A DNA stretch of 64,000 nt from Chryseobacterium taklimakanense (GCF_900187185.1 NZ_LT906465.1:2542001-2606000); one strand, 5' to 3'. Counted from the stretch's first letter, positions 34,960-44,626 are shown. Translations and numbers: made by a program. The notes: a model not told the origin generated them from the letters alone.

Positions 34960-36294
34960 ATGAAAAATCTTTTACAAAGAGCCTGGCGGCAGGAGCGCAG
35001 CTCTGATTCCCTTGCAGAAGTATTTTCCTCGGTAGAAATTCCAAAAAATGCAAACTTTTGGAGAAAGCTTATAGCGTTTTTAGGTCCGGGTTTGATGATT
35101 TCAGTGGGTTATATGGATCCCGGAAACTGGGCTACGGATATTGCCGGCGGTGCTCAGTTTGGTTATACGTTGCTTTCGGTCATCCTGATTTCAAATCTTT
35201 TTGCGATTGTATTGCAGCATTTGTCATTAAAGCTCGGAATTGTTGCTGAGCGTGATTTGGCGCAAGCCTGCAAAGACCATTTTCATCCCGTTGTAAATTT
35301 TATTTTATGGGTTTTCTGTGAAATTGCAATCGCAGCTATGGATCTGGCGGAGGTACTGGGAACCGCGATTGCACTGAATTTGCTTTTCGGAATTCCTTTA
35401 ACTTGGGGCGTTGCAATAACAATTATCGATGTTTTTGTTATTTTATTGCTGCAGTCAAAAGGTTTTCGCTGGCTTGAAAGCGTGGTGGGCGGTTTGATTT
35501 TTATTATCTTAATCTGTTTTGGTTACCAGATCATTATTTCAAAACCAGAGATTTTCCCAATTCTGAGTGGTTTGGTTCCACAAAAGGAAATTGTCTCTAA
35601 TCCGTCCATGCTTTACATCGCAATTGGAATCTTGGGGGCTACGGTGATGCCGCACAACCTTTACCTGCACAGCAGTATCGTGCAAACCAGAAATTATGAG
35701 CGGACCGATGAAGGTAAAAAAGAAGCCATAAAGTTTGCCACTATCGACAGCACGGCGTCTTTGCTGTTGGCGTTTTTCATCAATGCCGCGATTCTGATCG
35801 TTGCGGCAGCGACTTTTCACACTTCTGGAAATAAGGATATTGCGGATATATATGATGCACACCGTATGCTCGAACCGCTGCTAGGGACATCGTTCGCAAG
35901 TATTGCTTTTGCTGTGGCGCTTTTGGCATCGGGCCAAAACTCAACGTTGACTGGTACACTGGCCGGACAGATTGTGATGGAAGGGTTTTTAAATTTAAAA
36001 TTAAAACCATGGCTAAGGCGATTGATTACCCGCTTAATTGCAGTGATTCCGGCATTTTTCGTCACATTATTTTATGGTGAAAAAGGAACTTCGGAACTTT
36101 TGGTTCTGAGCCAGGTAATTCTTTCGATGCAGCTAAGTTTTGCGGTCATTCCGTTGGTGATGTTTACGAATGATAAACTGAAAATGGGAAGATTCGTCAA
36201 CAAAAACTGGTTCAGAATTTTGGTTTGGATCATTAGCATGATTATCGTTATTCTCAATCTTTATCTCCTGTTTGAAACTTTTTCCGGAAAATAG
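34960..36294 (+). CDS. mntH: Nramp-family divalent metal transporter
   Basis: 444 residues, 11 or so membrane helices. The metal-site motifs are intact: TM1 [11 protein letters not shown] and TM6 [13 protein letters not shown] (Asp-x-x-Asn and Met-Pro-His). It imports Mn2+ (and Fe2+) driven by protons. The N-terminus is a 30-residue charged cytosolic stretch. Regulation is visible: a DtxR/MntR-like palindrome lies directly on the transcription/translation start. Confidence 0.94.
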   Translation: MKNLLQRAWRQERSSDSLAEVFSSVEIPKNANFWRKLIAFLGPGLMISVGYMDPGNWATDIAGGAQFGYTLLSVILISNLFAIVLQHLSLKLGIVAERDLAQACKDHFHPVVNFILWVFCEIAIAAMDLAEVLGTAIALNLLFGIPLTWGVAITIIDVFVILLLQSKGFRWLESVVGGLIFIILICFGYQIIISKPEIFPILSGLVPQKEIVSNPSMLYIAIGILGATVMPHNLYLHSSIVQTRNYERTDEGKKEAIKFATIDSTASLLLAFFINAAILIVAAATFHTSGNKDIADIYDAHRMLEPLLGTSFASIAFAVALLASGQNSTLTGTLAGQIVMEGFLNLKLKPWLRRLITRLIAVIPAFFVTLFYGEKGTSELLVLSQVILSMQLSFAVIPLVMFTNDKLKMGRFVNKNWFRILVWIISMIIVILNLYLLFETFSGK

Positions 36295-36366
36295 CAACGT
36301 GACTAATTGTCCACAAATTGTCTTTGGCAATAGTTTTGAAAATCTATCAATATTAAAATTAAAATT

Positions 36367-36906
36367 ATGTCAGAAAATCACGATAAATACGACGAAAATC
36401 TGGAGAATCAGGAGGAGACAAATCTGAATACTGAGACTGAAAACGCTGCAAATGTGACAGAGCAGCCTTCCGCTGAAGACCTTTTGGCAGAAGAAAAAGA
36501 CCGTTATATCCGTCTGTATGCTGAATTTGAAAACTATAAAAAAAGGACTGCCAAAGAGAAAATGGAGTTCTTTCAGTTTGCCAATCAGGACATGATGATT
36601 TCGATGCTTGGTGTTCTTGATGATTTTGAAAGAGCCATCAAAAATATTTCTGAAAACGGAGACGAATTCACGTTGCAGGGTGTGGAACTCATCTACCAGA
36701 AATTCAAGTCAAAACTTGGTGAAAAAGGCCTGAAAGTAATGGAAGTGAAAGCCGGAGACGATTTCAATGTCGATCTGCACGAAGCAATCACGCAGATTCC
36801 CTCACCTTCACCGGAGCTGAAGGGTAAAATCGTAGATGTAATCGAAACAGGCTATACGCTTTATGACAAAGTGATCCGTTTCGCAAAAGTGGTTACAGGA
36901 AACTAA
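36367..36906 (+). CDS. grpE: nucleotide exchange factor GrpE
   Basis: 179 residues. An acidic, disordered N-terminus (about 1-45) and a long coiled coil (RYIRLYAEFENYKKRTAKEK) precede the C-terminal beta wing (GVELIYQKFKSKLGEKGLK, VIRFAKVVTGN). It releases ADP from DnaK. It lies 93 bp before dnaJ and is probably cotranscribed; dnaK is not in the window. Confidence 0.96.
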   Translation: MSENHDKYDENLENQEETNLNTETENAANVTEQPSAEDLLAEEKDRYIRLYAEFENYKKRTAKEKMEFFQFANQDMMISMLGVLDDFERAIKNISENGDEFTLQGVELIYQKFKSKLGEKGLKVMEVKAGDDFNVDLHEAITQIPSPSPELKGKIVDVIETGYTLYDKVIRFAKVVTGN

Positions 36907-36999
36907 TCCGTAGTCTATTTGCTGGGCAGTGAATTAAAAGGTGAGGCTTAATTCACAATTCACAGCCAGCGATTCATTCAAAGAAATTCACTATAATTT

Positions 37000-38124
37000 A
37001 TGTCGAAAAGAGACTATTACGAAGTGCTTGGCGTGTCCAAAAGTGCTTCCGCAGAAGAGATAAAGAAGGCTTACCGTAAACAGGCTTTAAAATATCATCC
37101 CGATAAAAATCCGGGTGACAAGGAGGCTGAAGAAAAATTCAAGGAAGCAGCCGAAGCTTATGAAGTTTTGAGCGATGATAACAAGAAAGCACGCTATGAT
37201 CAGTTTGGTCACGCAGGAATGGGTGGTTCCGGCGGATTTGGCGGAGGTTTCGGTGGCGGAATGAATATGGAAGATATCTTCTCCCAGTTTGGAGATATTT
37301 TCGGTGGACATTTCGGCGGCGGATTTGGCGGTTTCGGCGGCGGCGGGGGCCGACAGCAGTTGCGTGGTTCCAATTTGAGAGTCAGAATCAAGCTCAGTCT
37401 TGAAGAGATGGTGAACGGTACGCAGAAAACGATTAAGGTTAAAAAGCTGAAAGGTGCGCCGGGAGCAACTTCTAAAACATGCCCTACCTGTAACGGAAGT
37501 GGCGCTCAGATCAAGGTAATGAACACCATGTTTGGGCAAATGCAGACGCAGACGACCTGTGGAACCTGCCAGGGAATTGGGAAGGTTGCCGACAAAATTC
37601 CGAGCGGTGCCAATGAACAGGGCCTTGTAAAAGAAGACGAAGAAGTAACCATCAACATTCCGGCGGGAGCGAGAGAAGGAATCCAACTGAACGTCCGGGG
37701 AAAAGGTAATGATGCGCCTTTTGGCGGAAACCCGGGAGATTTGCTCGTGGTTGTAGAAGAGGAGGAAGACAGCAAGATCAAGCGTGAAGGTGATAATCTT
37801 CACCAGGAATTATTCATTTCTTTTGCAGAAGCAGCTTTGGGAACCTCAAAGGAGATCTCAACCGTTGGCGGAAAAGTGAAAATAAAAATTGATGCAGGAA
37901 CGCAATCCGGTAAAATTTTACGACTGGCCGGGAAAGGTTTGCCAAGTATAGACAGTTACGGCAAAGGCGATATGTTTGTACACATCAACGTGTGGACGCC
38001 ACAAAAATTAACTCCAGAGCAAAAAGATTTCTTCGAAAAACAGATGCAGAACGGTGAAATGGACGCTGAACCGTCAGGAAAAGAAAAATCATTCTTTGAT
38101 AAAGTAAAAGATTTATTCAGTTGA
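37000..38124 (+). CDS. dnaJ: DnaJ co-chaperone with only two of four zinc motifs
   Basis: 374 residues: J domain (1-70, HPD at 33-35), Gly/Phe region (about 72-118), zinc region, and C-terminal substrate-binding domains. Canonical DnaJ has four CxxCxGxG motifs; motifs 1+4 form zinc centre I and motifs 2+3 form centre II. Here only CPTCNGSG (161-168) and CGTCQGIG (187-194) remain, spaced like motifs 2 and 3. The expected positions of motifs 1 (GAPGATSK) and 4 (IPSGANEQ) have no cysteine. It stimulates DnaK ATPase. Followed by a terminator. Confidence 0.95.
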   Translation: MSKRDYYEVLGVSKSASAEEIKKAYRKQALKYHPDKNPGDKEAEEKFKEAAEAYEVLSDDNKKARYDQFGHAGMGGSGGFGGGFGGGMNMEDIFSQFGDIFGGHFGGGFGGFGGGGGRQQLRGSNLRVRIKLSLEEMVNGTQKTIKVKKLKGAPGATSKTCPTCNGSGAQIKVMNTMFGQMQTQTTCGTCQGIGKVADKIPSGANEQGLVKEDEEVTINIPAGAREGIQLNVRGKGNDAPFGGNPGDLLVVVEEEEDSKIKREGDNLHQELFISFAEAALGTSKEISTVGGKVKIKIDAGTQSGKILRLAGKGLPSIDSYGKGDMFVHINVWTPQKLTPEQKDFFEKQMQNGEMDAEPSGKEKSFFDKVKDLFS

Positions 38125-38132
38125 TGAGCAAT

Positions 38133-38161
38133 AGAGAGACTTTTAAAGAGTCTCTTTTTTT
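38133..38161 (+). terminator. terminator after dnaJ
   Basis: Perfect stem AGAGACT / AGTCTCT followed by seven T residues. Confidence 0.8.
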
Positions 38162-38227
38162 AGATGTGTAGAATAATTTTTAGTGTGAAAAGATACTTTA
38201 ATGGTACAGATTTTTAAATAATGAAAT

Positions 38228-39103
38228 ATGAAGAAACATATTTTAAATTATCATTTCTGGATTCTTGGAATGATGGGCATGCTCCTTTCATCCTGTATCA
38301 CAGCGCAAAGGGTTGTTAATGAAGAAGGTTCAAAAAAAAATTACAATTATAAATACGGTGTAGATAAAAGGAATGTAATGGATGTCTTTCTTCCTCAGAA
38401 TCATTCGGAAGATTCCCCATTGGTAATGATTGTGCACGGCGGAGCCTGGAAATTTGGAAGAAAGGAACATATGAAGATGATTCAGAAAAGACTTTTTAAA
38501 GAAAATATTCCGACAGTAAATATCAACTACCGTTTGGTTAGCTCAAAAAAAGGAATTACGTATCAACAGCAGCTGGAAGATATTGAATCGGCTGTTAAAG
38601 AAACCAAAAAGCATTCTCAAGAGTGGAAATTTAATCCTGGTAATCTTATACTTCTGGGAGAAAGTGCCGGTGGACATTTGGCGTTGCTGTACGGATATAA
38701 CAATCCGGATAAAGTGAGCAAATTAATATCAATGAGCGGACCGACCGATTTTTATTCAGAGCGTTTTACGTCAACATTAAATTCCAAATATACTTCGCCC
38801 ACTATTCAGGATGTGGTAGGAACTAAATTTAAACGCGGCAACATTGCGGAGGAATTTCGGAAAGCGAGCCCACTATGGCAGGTCAGTCATGTACCTACTT
38901 TGATTTTTCAGGGAGATTTAGATCATTTGGTAAACAAGAATCAGGGTTTGTCGCTGGCATCAAAACTGGAAGAAAAGCAAATTCCGCATAAGCTTGTTTA
39001 TATGAAAAATGCGGGTCATATGCCCAGATTGTTCAGCAAAAAGAAACGCGACAGTTTAATCTTTCCAAATATCATCGAATTTATCAGGGAAGATTTCAAA
39101 TAA
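38228..39103 (+). CDS. lipoprotein alpha/beta-hydrolase (esterase, BD-FAE/HSL type)
   Basis: 291 residues. A lipoprotein signal ends in LSSC (Cys about residue 23). Oxyanion motif VHGGAWKFG, nucleophile GESAGGHLAL, acid in FQGDLDHLV and His in NAGHMPRLF are all present. It is likely an envelope-anchored carboxylesterase; the substrate is unknown. It converges on clpP and shares a bidirectional terminator. Confidence 0.88.
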   Translation: MKKHILNYHFWILGMMGMLLSSCITAQRVVNEEGSKKNYNYKYGVDKRNVMDVFLPQNHSEDSPLVMIVHGGAWKFGRKEHMKMIQKRLFKENIPTVNINYRLVSSKKGITYQQQLEDIESAVKETKKHSQEWKFNPGNLILLGESAGGHLALLYGYNNPDKVSKLISMSGPTDFYSERFTSTLNSKYTSPTIQDVVGTKFKRGNIAEEFRKASPLWQVSHVPTLIFQGDLDHLVNKNQGLSLASKLEEKQIPHKLVYMKNAGHMPRLFSKKKRDSLIFPNIIEFIREDFK

Positions 39104-39131
39104 AAAAGCGGCCAAAAGCCGCTTTCTTTTT
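39104..39131. terminator. bidirectional terminator between esterase and clpP
   Basis: Perfect 8-bp stem AAAGCGGC / GCCGCTTT with A-rich and T-rich flanks on both sides. Confidence 0.8.
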
Positions 39132-39141
39132 AATCTGTTTT

Positions 39142-39831
39142 TTAGTTCTCACCTGTAGGTTTTTTTTCCAGAACTTCATCCACCATCCCCATTTCCTTAG
39201 CTTCGGATGATGTCATCCAGTAATCTCTGTCAGACGCTTTTTCTACCCATTCATACGGCTGTCCGGAGTGGAGAGAAATGATTTCGTAAAGTTCCTTTTT
39301 CAGTTTAAGCATCTCTCTTAGGTTGATTTCCATGTCTGATGCTACGCCCTGCGCACCGCCAGACGGCTGGTGGATCATCACTCTGGAATGCTTCAATGCT
39401 GAACGTTTACCTTTTTCACCGGCTACCAGAAGCACAGCACCCATACTTGCAGCCATACCTGTACATATCGTCGCTACATGAGGTTTGATGATCTGCATCG
39501 TATCATAAATTCCCAAACCTGCATAAACACTTCCGCCCGGCGAGTTGATGTAGATCTGAATATCTTTCGATGGATCAGCACTTTCCAGGAAAAGAAGCTG
39601 AGCCGTGACGATGTTAGCTACCTGATCGTCGATTCCGGTTCCCAGAAAAATAATCCTGTCCATCATCAAACGGGAGAAAACGTCCATCTGAGCTACGTTC
39701 AGCCGTCTTTCCTCCATAATGTAAGGTGTAAGGTTAGTGGGGCCGTACATCCCCATATACTGGTCTGTTGCCAAACCGCTGTTTCCTAAATGTTTTACAG
39801 AGAAATCTCTGAAATCTTTTTTTATATCCAT
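39142..39831 (-). CDS. clpP: ATP-dependent Clp protease proteolytic subunit
   Basis: 229 residues from the ATG at 39831 (MDIKKDFRDFSVKHLG); an upstream in-frame start at 39891 lacks homology. Catalytic Ser in GMAASMGAVLL, His in VMIHQPSGG, and Asp further on complete the triad; INSPGGSVYAGLGIYDTM is typical. It forms the tetradecameric chamber with ClpX or ClpA-type ATPases. The N-terminal ~35 residues before MEERRLNVAQ are longer than in E. coli, as is usual in Flavobacteriia. Confidence 0.96.
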   Translation of the reverse strand: MDIKKDFRDFSVKHLGNSGLATDQYMGMYGPTNLTPYIMEERRLNVAQMDVFSRLMMDRIIFLGTGIDDQVANIVTAQLLFLESADPSKDIQIYINSPGGSVYAGLGIYDTMQIIKPHVATICTGMAASMGAVLLVAGEKGKRSALKHSRVMIHQPSGGAQGVASDMEINLREMLKLKKELYEIISLHSGQPYEWVEKASDRDYWMTSSEAKEMGMVDEVLEKKPTGEN

Positions 39832-40002
39832 ATATAATCTTTTATCTGTTCGTCTAATAATTGTTTTACTTCCTGTTCCGGCACAGGCCAAAGTTTTTTA
39901 TAACTCACCACGCCAGTTCATCAGAAACCTGGATTGTTTCAGATGTTTCTTTTCGGGAGTATTTTAACAAACCTTATTCCACAAAATAATTCTGACCTTT
40001 TG

Positions 40003-41919
40003 TCACAAAATCCTGTGCAGCGCTTCGTCGATCTCATTTTTCAGCTGGTTCAGACGCAAGATTTTCATATAAGTTTCTGTGTTGTCGGCTTCGGCTTTCA
40101 GTGTATCTTTTAAATCATTGATCATTTTCACCGTAAATTCCCGTTTATGGCGGATGATGACGTCTTCAATGATTTTTGGAACCAGTTCCTGTTCTTTGCT
40201 GAAAAAGATATTATGCTTGCTCCAGTCGCTGTTTTCATACGGCTCCAAAAGTGCATCTGCCACACGGTCCGAAACCTCTTCATCCATTAAAGTTAAGAAA
40301 AATTTCCCGGCCCGCAGCTCATCCGATTCAATCCCGGATTTTATTTCTGAAATGATTTTTTCATTTACGGGAGACTGAATTTCATAACCGTCTTCGTCAA
40401 AATGTGCCAGTATTTCTTCAATCACTGTGATTTGGTAGGGCTGGTTTTCATGGTCGGACCGCGTTAAAACATGGTCGCCGTACTTCAGCATCAGCTCGAC
40501 GAGTTTTTCCTCCAAAACAATCAATGGATTTACTGCGAAAACGGTCTCCCCAACAACTTCAAGTTTTGGTTGTGGTTTTGGGGCTTCCGATCTTTGGTTT
40601 TGCTGAGCGATTTGCTTCTGCACGCCCAGTTCATTAAATAAACTTTGTTCGCTCAACCCAAATTTACTCGAAACTTCTTTTAGATAGACCTCACGTTTCA
40701 GGGCATTTGTAACAAAAGCGACCGATTTTACAATGTCGCGGATTGCTTCCGCTTTTTTTATAGGATCGCCTCCTGCTTCTTTAAGTAAAATTTCAGCTTT
40801 GAAGTCGATGAAATCCGTTGCTTCGTTTTTAATATAGTTTTCAACAAACTCCTGCGGATGTTTTCTGGAGAAAGAATCCGGGTCGTCACCGTCAGGAAAC
40901 AGCAGCACGCGGATATTCATTCCTTCCGACAACAGCATGTCAATACTTCTGAAGCTGGCTTTTATTCCCGCAGCATCACCATCAAAAAGGATGGTCACAT
41001 TTTCTGTAAGCCTTTTGATGAGCTTAATCTGTTCGGTCGTCAAAGAAGTTCCTGAACTTGAAACCACATTCTCGATTCCTGCCTGATGAAGGGCAATCAC
41101 ATCCATATAGCCCTCAACCAAAAGGCAAAGATTATTTCTGGAAATCGACTGTTTGCTTTGGTTTAAGCCATAAAGAACGCTGGACTTGTGATAAATTCCC
41201 GTTTCCGGAGAATTGAGATATTTGGCAGTTTTGACATTGTTTTTAAGAATTCTGGCCCCAAAACCCAGCACTCTGCCCGAAAAACTGTGAATCGGAAAAA
41301 TCACACGTTCCCGGAAACGGTCGATGCCGTTGGATGAATTTTCCGGAAAAATGGAGAGTCCGGATTTTTCTAAAATATCTTTGGAATAGCCTTTTTCCAG
41401 AGCGTATGCGGTAAATGCATTTTTCTGTTCGGGTGAATAACCCAACTGAAATTTTCGGATGATGTCTTCACGAAGTTCGCGCTCTCTAAAGTACGCAAGC
41501 CCTATGTTCTGGCCTTCCTCAGTGTCATACATCTGTTCCTGAAAGAAATTATTGGCAACCTCGTGAATTTTATAAAGTAAATCTTGCTCCGTTTGTGCAG
41601 CTTTTTGCTCTTCGGTTTGTTCAGCCTGCGTTTCTTCGATTTCAATGCCGTATTTTTTCGCGGCGTGGCGAAGCGCCTCAGGATACGTAAAATTTTCAAT
41701 TTCCATTAAAAAAGAAATTGCCGTTCCTCCTTTCCCGGTCGAAAAATCTTTCCAGATCTGCTTGCTTGGCGATACCACAAAACTCGGCGTTTTCTCATCC
41801 TGAAATGGGCTCAGCCCTTTGAAGTTGGAGCCTGCACGTTTCAGCTGCACATATTCGCCGATGATTTCTTCCACGCGGATGACGGAAAAAACCTTGTCGA
41901 TGGTCTCTTTGGAAATCAT
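40003..41919 (-). CDS. dnaG: DNA primase with a ligand-less zinc-finger domain
   Basis: 638 residues: N-terminal CHC2-type domain (1-95), TOPRIM catalytic core (about 250-345, LVEGYMDVIALHQAG, LFDGDAAGIKA) and a C-terminal helicase-interaction region. It synthesises RNA primers at the fork. The zinc ligands of the N-terminal domain (C-x2-H-x17-C-x2-C) are replaced, at exactly conserved spacing, by Ser37, Gln40, Asp58 and Thr61 (GLSPFQDEKTPSF, WKDFSTGKGG). The fold is evidently kept without zinc. A near-consensus -7 box predicts a leaderless mRNA. Confidence 0.96.
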   Translation of the reverse strand: MISKETIDKVFSVIRVEEIIGEYVQLKRAGSNFKGLSPFQDEKTPSFVVSPSKQIWKDFSTGKGGTAISFLMEIENFTYPEALRHAAKKYGIEIEETQAEQTEEQKAAQTEQDLLYKIHEVANNFFQEQMYDTEEGQNIGLAYFRERELREDIIRKFQLGYSPEQKNAFTAYALEKGYSKDILEKSGLSIFPENSSNGIDRFRERVIFPIHSFSGRVLGFGARILKNNVKTAKYLNSPETGIYHKSSVLYGLNQSKQSISRNNLCLLVEGYMDVIALHQAGIENVVSSSGTSLTTEQIKLIKRLTENVTILFDGDAAGIKASFRSIDMLLSEGMNIRVLLFPDGDDPDSFSRKHPQEFVENYIKNEATDFIDFKAEILLKEAGGDPIKKAEAIRDIVKSVAFVTNALKREVYLKEVSSKFGLSEQSLFNELGVQKQIAQQNQRSEAPKPQPKLEVVGETVFAVNPLIVLEEKLVELMLKYGDHVLTRSDHENQPYQITVIEEILAHFDEDGYEIQSPVNEKIISEIKSGIESDELRAGKFFLTLMDEEVSDRVADALLEPYENSDWSKHNIFFSKEQELVPKIIEDVIIRHKREFTVKMINDLKDTLKAEADNTETYMKILRLNQLKNEIDEALHRIL

Positions 41920-41923
41920 TTGG

Positions 41924-41931
41924 TAAAAATA
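41924..41931 (-). promoter_or_regulatory. -7 box, predicted leaderless start of dnaG
   Basis: TATTTTTA (one mismatch to TAnnTTTG), then CCAA, then the ATG on the minus strand. Confidence 0.45.
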
Positions 41932-41953
41932 ATGAACATTTTCGGAAAAGTTT

Positions 41954-41961
41954 TATTTTTG
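41954..41961 (+). promoter_or_regulatory. -7 box, predicted leaderless start of the 78-aa gene
   Basis: TATTTTTG, then ATAT, then the ATG. It is divergent from dnaG within a 46-bp gap. Confidence 0.55.
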
Positions 41962-41965
41962 ATAT

Positions 41966-42202
41966 ATGAAGACGATTGAAATAAAAGCCCAGCAGTTTTT
42001 TGAACTTTTAAAGATAAGAGATACTTCCATGTGGGAAATTTTTGCCCAGATGATTGATGGCGAGGAGAAGGAAATTATCTTTTTAGATAACGAGGAAAAA
42101 GTGCTTTTCAACTACACGCTTCCGGATGATCTTGAAAAATTGAAGGCTGACCAAAAAGTTTTCGCAAAGGAGTACGCTGAAAAAATTGCGCAGAATAATT
42201 AG
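41966..42202 (+). CDS. small conserved-looking protein (78 aa)
   Basis: 78 residues, soluble and acidic (KTIEIKAQQFFELLKIRD, MIDGEEKEIIFLDNEEKVLF). No motif is recognised. It is divergent from dnaG, with a -7 box at the leaderless spacing, which supports a real gene. A 42-bp gap separates it from the M28 peptidase, so the two may be cotranscribed. Confidence 0.65.
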   Translation: MKTIEIKAQQFFELLKIRDTSMWEIFAQMIDGEEKEIIFLDNEEKVLFNYTLPDDLEKLKADQKVFAKEYAEKIAQNN

Positions 42203-42244
42203 CATCAGATTTCAGAAAACGAAACCAAATTAAATTCATTTAAT

Positions 42245-43714
42245 ATGATCAAAATCAAAACTTTGACATGGTTTTTCCTGGCTTTTGTCGGGTTTGCCAA
42301 TGCGCAGACTTACAAAAAGCCGTTGGTTTCCGCCATCAAGGAAACCGACCTGCGTACCGACATGTTTCAGTTGGCTGCAGACCAGTTTTGGGGTAGAGAA
42401 GCCGGAACTTTGGATGAACTGAAGGTCTCCATGTGGCTGGCTAACAAAGCCGCGGAAGCAGGTATGAAACCTGCTGGAGATAACGGTACTTTTTTCCAGT
42501 TCTTTGATATGTACCGGCATCAGGTTGCACCGCAAAGCTCAATAAAGATCAACGGCAGTGAACGCAAAATCTGGAAAGATATTCTGGTAGCGGATGTGGT
42601 AAATGCTGCATACAGCGGTGAAATCATACACGCAGGAAAAGCCGAGCCTGCAGACCTGGCAAAACTTAATATAAAGGGCAAAGTTGTGGCTATCAATGTT
42701 TCCGATAAAGATGTGGCAAAGGAAATGACGCTTTTTGAGCGCCGATATCCAGGATTCATCCGGACGAAATACTATAAAACTGCGGAAAACCTTGGCGTGA
42801 AAGGAATCATCTTCATCACCGACGATATTTCAGAAAAAAGCTGGGTTGAAGTGGTGCCGCAAATGACGCGCGGGCAGTACGGTGTGGAAGGCCTTCGTGA
42901 AAAAGTTTCGAATACAGTTCCTGTTTTCTGGATTCAAAGAGCCAACGAAAATTGGGTGAAAAATAATGCAAAAATTGATTTCAAACTAATTACTGAAACA
43001 TATAAATATCCTTCGGTAAATATTATTGGGAAAATTGAAGGCACAGATCCAAAACTAAAAGATGAATATGTGCTGGTTTCCGGTCACCAGGATCACGACG
43101 GTATTCGCCATCCTGTGAAGAATGATACGATCTACAACGGTGCTGATGACAATGCGAGTACCTGTGTGGCAATGCTGGCGATGGCGAGAGCGTACAGAAA
43201 ACAGCCCGGAAAACGAAGCATTCATTTTGTATTTCACGGTGCCGAAGAGCGCGGATTGCTTGGTTCCAGATGGCATGCCGCACATCCTGTGGTTCCAAGG
43301 GAAAATATTGTTGCCGTGCTGAACGGCGATATGATCGGCAGAAATAATTTGGATGAAGCTGCACTTTTAGGGGGTACTTCGCCGCACAAAAATTCCGATG
43401 ATTTGGTAAGAATGGCCGAAGAAGCCAACAATGAAAGTACAAAATTCAAATATCTGCGAGAATGGGATTTGCCGGAACATCCGGAATATTTCTACTTCAG
43501 GATTGATCATGTTCCGTATGCGAAGCTCGGTATCCCGTCGTTATTTTTCACCAGTGTGCTGCATCATCAGTACCACCAGCCGCAGGATGAATCTGAAAAC
43601 ATCAATTACAAAAAATTGTATAAAATGACCGAATGGATGTACCGAACGAGCTGGAAAGTTGCCAATGAACCTGAACGTCCTAAGCTTCTGCCCAACGTGA
43701 AATTTGAAAGATAA
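42245..43714 (+). CDS. secreted M28-family metallopeptidase
   Basis: 489 residues with a signal peptide (TLTWFFLAFVGFANAQ). A PA-like insert domain (about 130-230) precedes the catalytic domain with its metal ligands: VSGHQDHDGI (His and Asp), YNGADDNAST (bridging Asp), HGAEERGLLGS (catalytic Glu and ligand Glu), NGDMIGRN (Asp) and HHQYHQP (His). It should be a di-zinc aminopeptidase acting in the periplasm or outside. The N-terminal extension resembles PepQ/PSMA-like peptidases of Bacteroidota. Confidence 0.9.
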   Translation: MIKIKTLTWFFLAFVGFANAQTYKKPLVSAIKETDLRTDMFQLAADQFWGREAGTLDELKVSMWLANKAAEAGMKPAGDNGTFFQFFDMYRHQVAPQSSIKINGSERKIWKDILVADVVNAAYSGEIIHAGKAEPADLAKLNIKGKVVAINVSDKDVAKEMTLFERRYPGFIRTKYYKTAENLGVKGIIFITDDISEKSWVEVVPQMTRGQYGVEGLREKVSNTVPVFWIQRANENWVKNNAKIDFKLITETYKYPSVNIIGKIEGTDPKLKDEYVLVSGHQDHDGIRHPVKNDTIYNGADDNASTCVAMLAMARAYRKQPGKRSIHFVFHGAEERGLLGSRWHAAHPVVPRENIVAVLNGDMIGRNNLDEAALLGGTSPHKNSDDLVRMAEEANNESTKFKYLREWDLPEHPEYFYFRIDHVPYAKLGIPSLFFTSVLHHQYHQPQDESENINYKKLYKMTEWMYRTSWKVANEPERPKLLPNVKFER

Positions 43715-43718
43715 AATA

Positions 43719-43752
43719 TTAAAGCGGAATGATTTCCGCTTTACTTTTTTAT
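43719..43752. terminator. bidirectional terminator between the M28 gene and folP
   Basis: Perfect 9-bp stem AAAGCGGAA / TTCCGCTTT, loop TGAT, T-tract on the plus side. Confidence 0.8.
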
Positions 43753-43753
43753 A

Positions 43754-44614
43754 TCAAAACAATGAGGTCACATATAAATCTAAAGTTTTCTTCGCTTCCG
43801 CAACATCATGAACACGCAGTATTTTTGCGCCCTGCTGCAGGACTTTCAGGTGTAGTTTCTGGGTTTCTTCGTTGATATCGAGCGGTCCCTTTCCTAAGGG
43901 TTTATAAATGAATGATTTCCTTGAAATACCGATTAAAACCGGGAATTTTCCAAGTCCGATGAATTGGGTTTCCTCAATCATTTTGTGCTGGTCTTCAAAC
44001 GTTTTCCCGAAGCCGAAACCGGGATCAAGGATAATATCCTTTACACCAATTTTTAGAAGTTCCCGGGCTTTTTCGAGCAAAAATTTATTAACGGCAACCG
44101 TGACGTCATCATACGCAATCTTCTCATGCATACTTTTGTAGGTGGGGTTTACGTGCATCAGAATGTATGGCAAACCGGTCCCGGCAACCGTTTCAAAAAG
44201 TTTCGGATCGTACTGCCCGGCCGAGATGTCATTTACAATATCAATCCCCTCATTGTAAGCATATTTCACGGTTTCGGACCAAAAAGTATCAACGGAAAGT
44301 AAACTTTCGGGGAATTCTCTTTTTATGGTTGAAATGATTTTTCCCAAACGGGCGATTTCTTCATCAGAAGATAAAAACTCAGCATTGGGCCGGGTCGACT
44401 GTGGCCCGATGTCAATGATTTCAGCACCATCTGCCAGCATTTTCTCAGTTTGAAGAAGCGCATTTTTTTCATCATTGAACTTTCCGCCGTCCGAAAAGGA
44501 ATCCGGTGTCATATTCAGGATTCCCATAATTTTTGGAACCGATAAATCTATCAGTTTACCGTTGCAGTTCATGGAAAAGAAAGGCAGTTCAAGTCCCGAT
44601 TCAGTAGGTTTCAT
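43754..44614 (-). CDS. folP: dihydropteroate synthase
   Basis: 286 residues. IMGILNMTPDSFSDGG, DIGPQSTRPNAEF (the DIGxxSTRPG loop variant with Asn), ILDPGFGFGKTFEDQ and GISRKSFI are the classic DHPS motifs. It condenses pABA with DHPP in folate synthesis. The -7 box ends 4 nt before the ATG at 44614, so the mRNA is predicted to be leaderless, which supports this start over Met15. Divergent from the DUF1599 operon. Confidence 0.95.
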   Translation of the reverse strand: MKPTESGLELPFFSMNCNGKLIDLSVPKIMGILNMTPDSFSDGGKFNDEKNALLQTEKMLADGAEIIDIGPQSTRPNAEFLSSDEEIARLGKIISTIKREFPESLLSVDTFWSETVKYAYNEGIDIVNDISAGQYDPKLFETVAGTGLPYILMHVNPTYKSMHEKIAYDDVTVAVNKFLLEKARELLKIGVKDIILDPGFGFGKTFEDQHKMIEETQFIGLGKFPVLIGISRKSFIYKPLGKGPLDINEETQKLHLKVLQQGAKILRVHDVAEAKKTLDLYVTSLF

Positions 44615-44618
44615 GCTG

Positions 44619-44626
44619 CAAATTTA
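44619..44626 (-). promoter_or_regulatory. -7 box, predicted leaderless start of folP
   Basis: TAAATTTG, then CAGC, then the ATG on the minus strand. Confidence 0.6.

Noticed and set aside
37087-37803. 238-aa minus-strand frame opposite dnaJ
   Set aside because: Shadow of the dnaJ coding frame; its composition mirrors the Gly/Phe and zinc regions.
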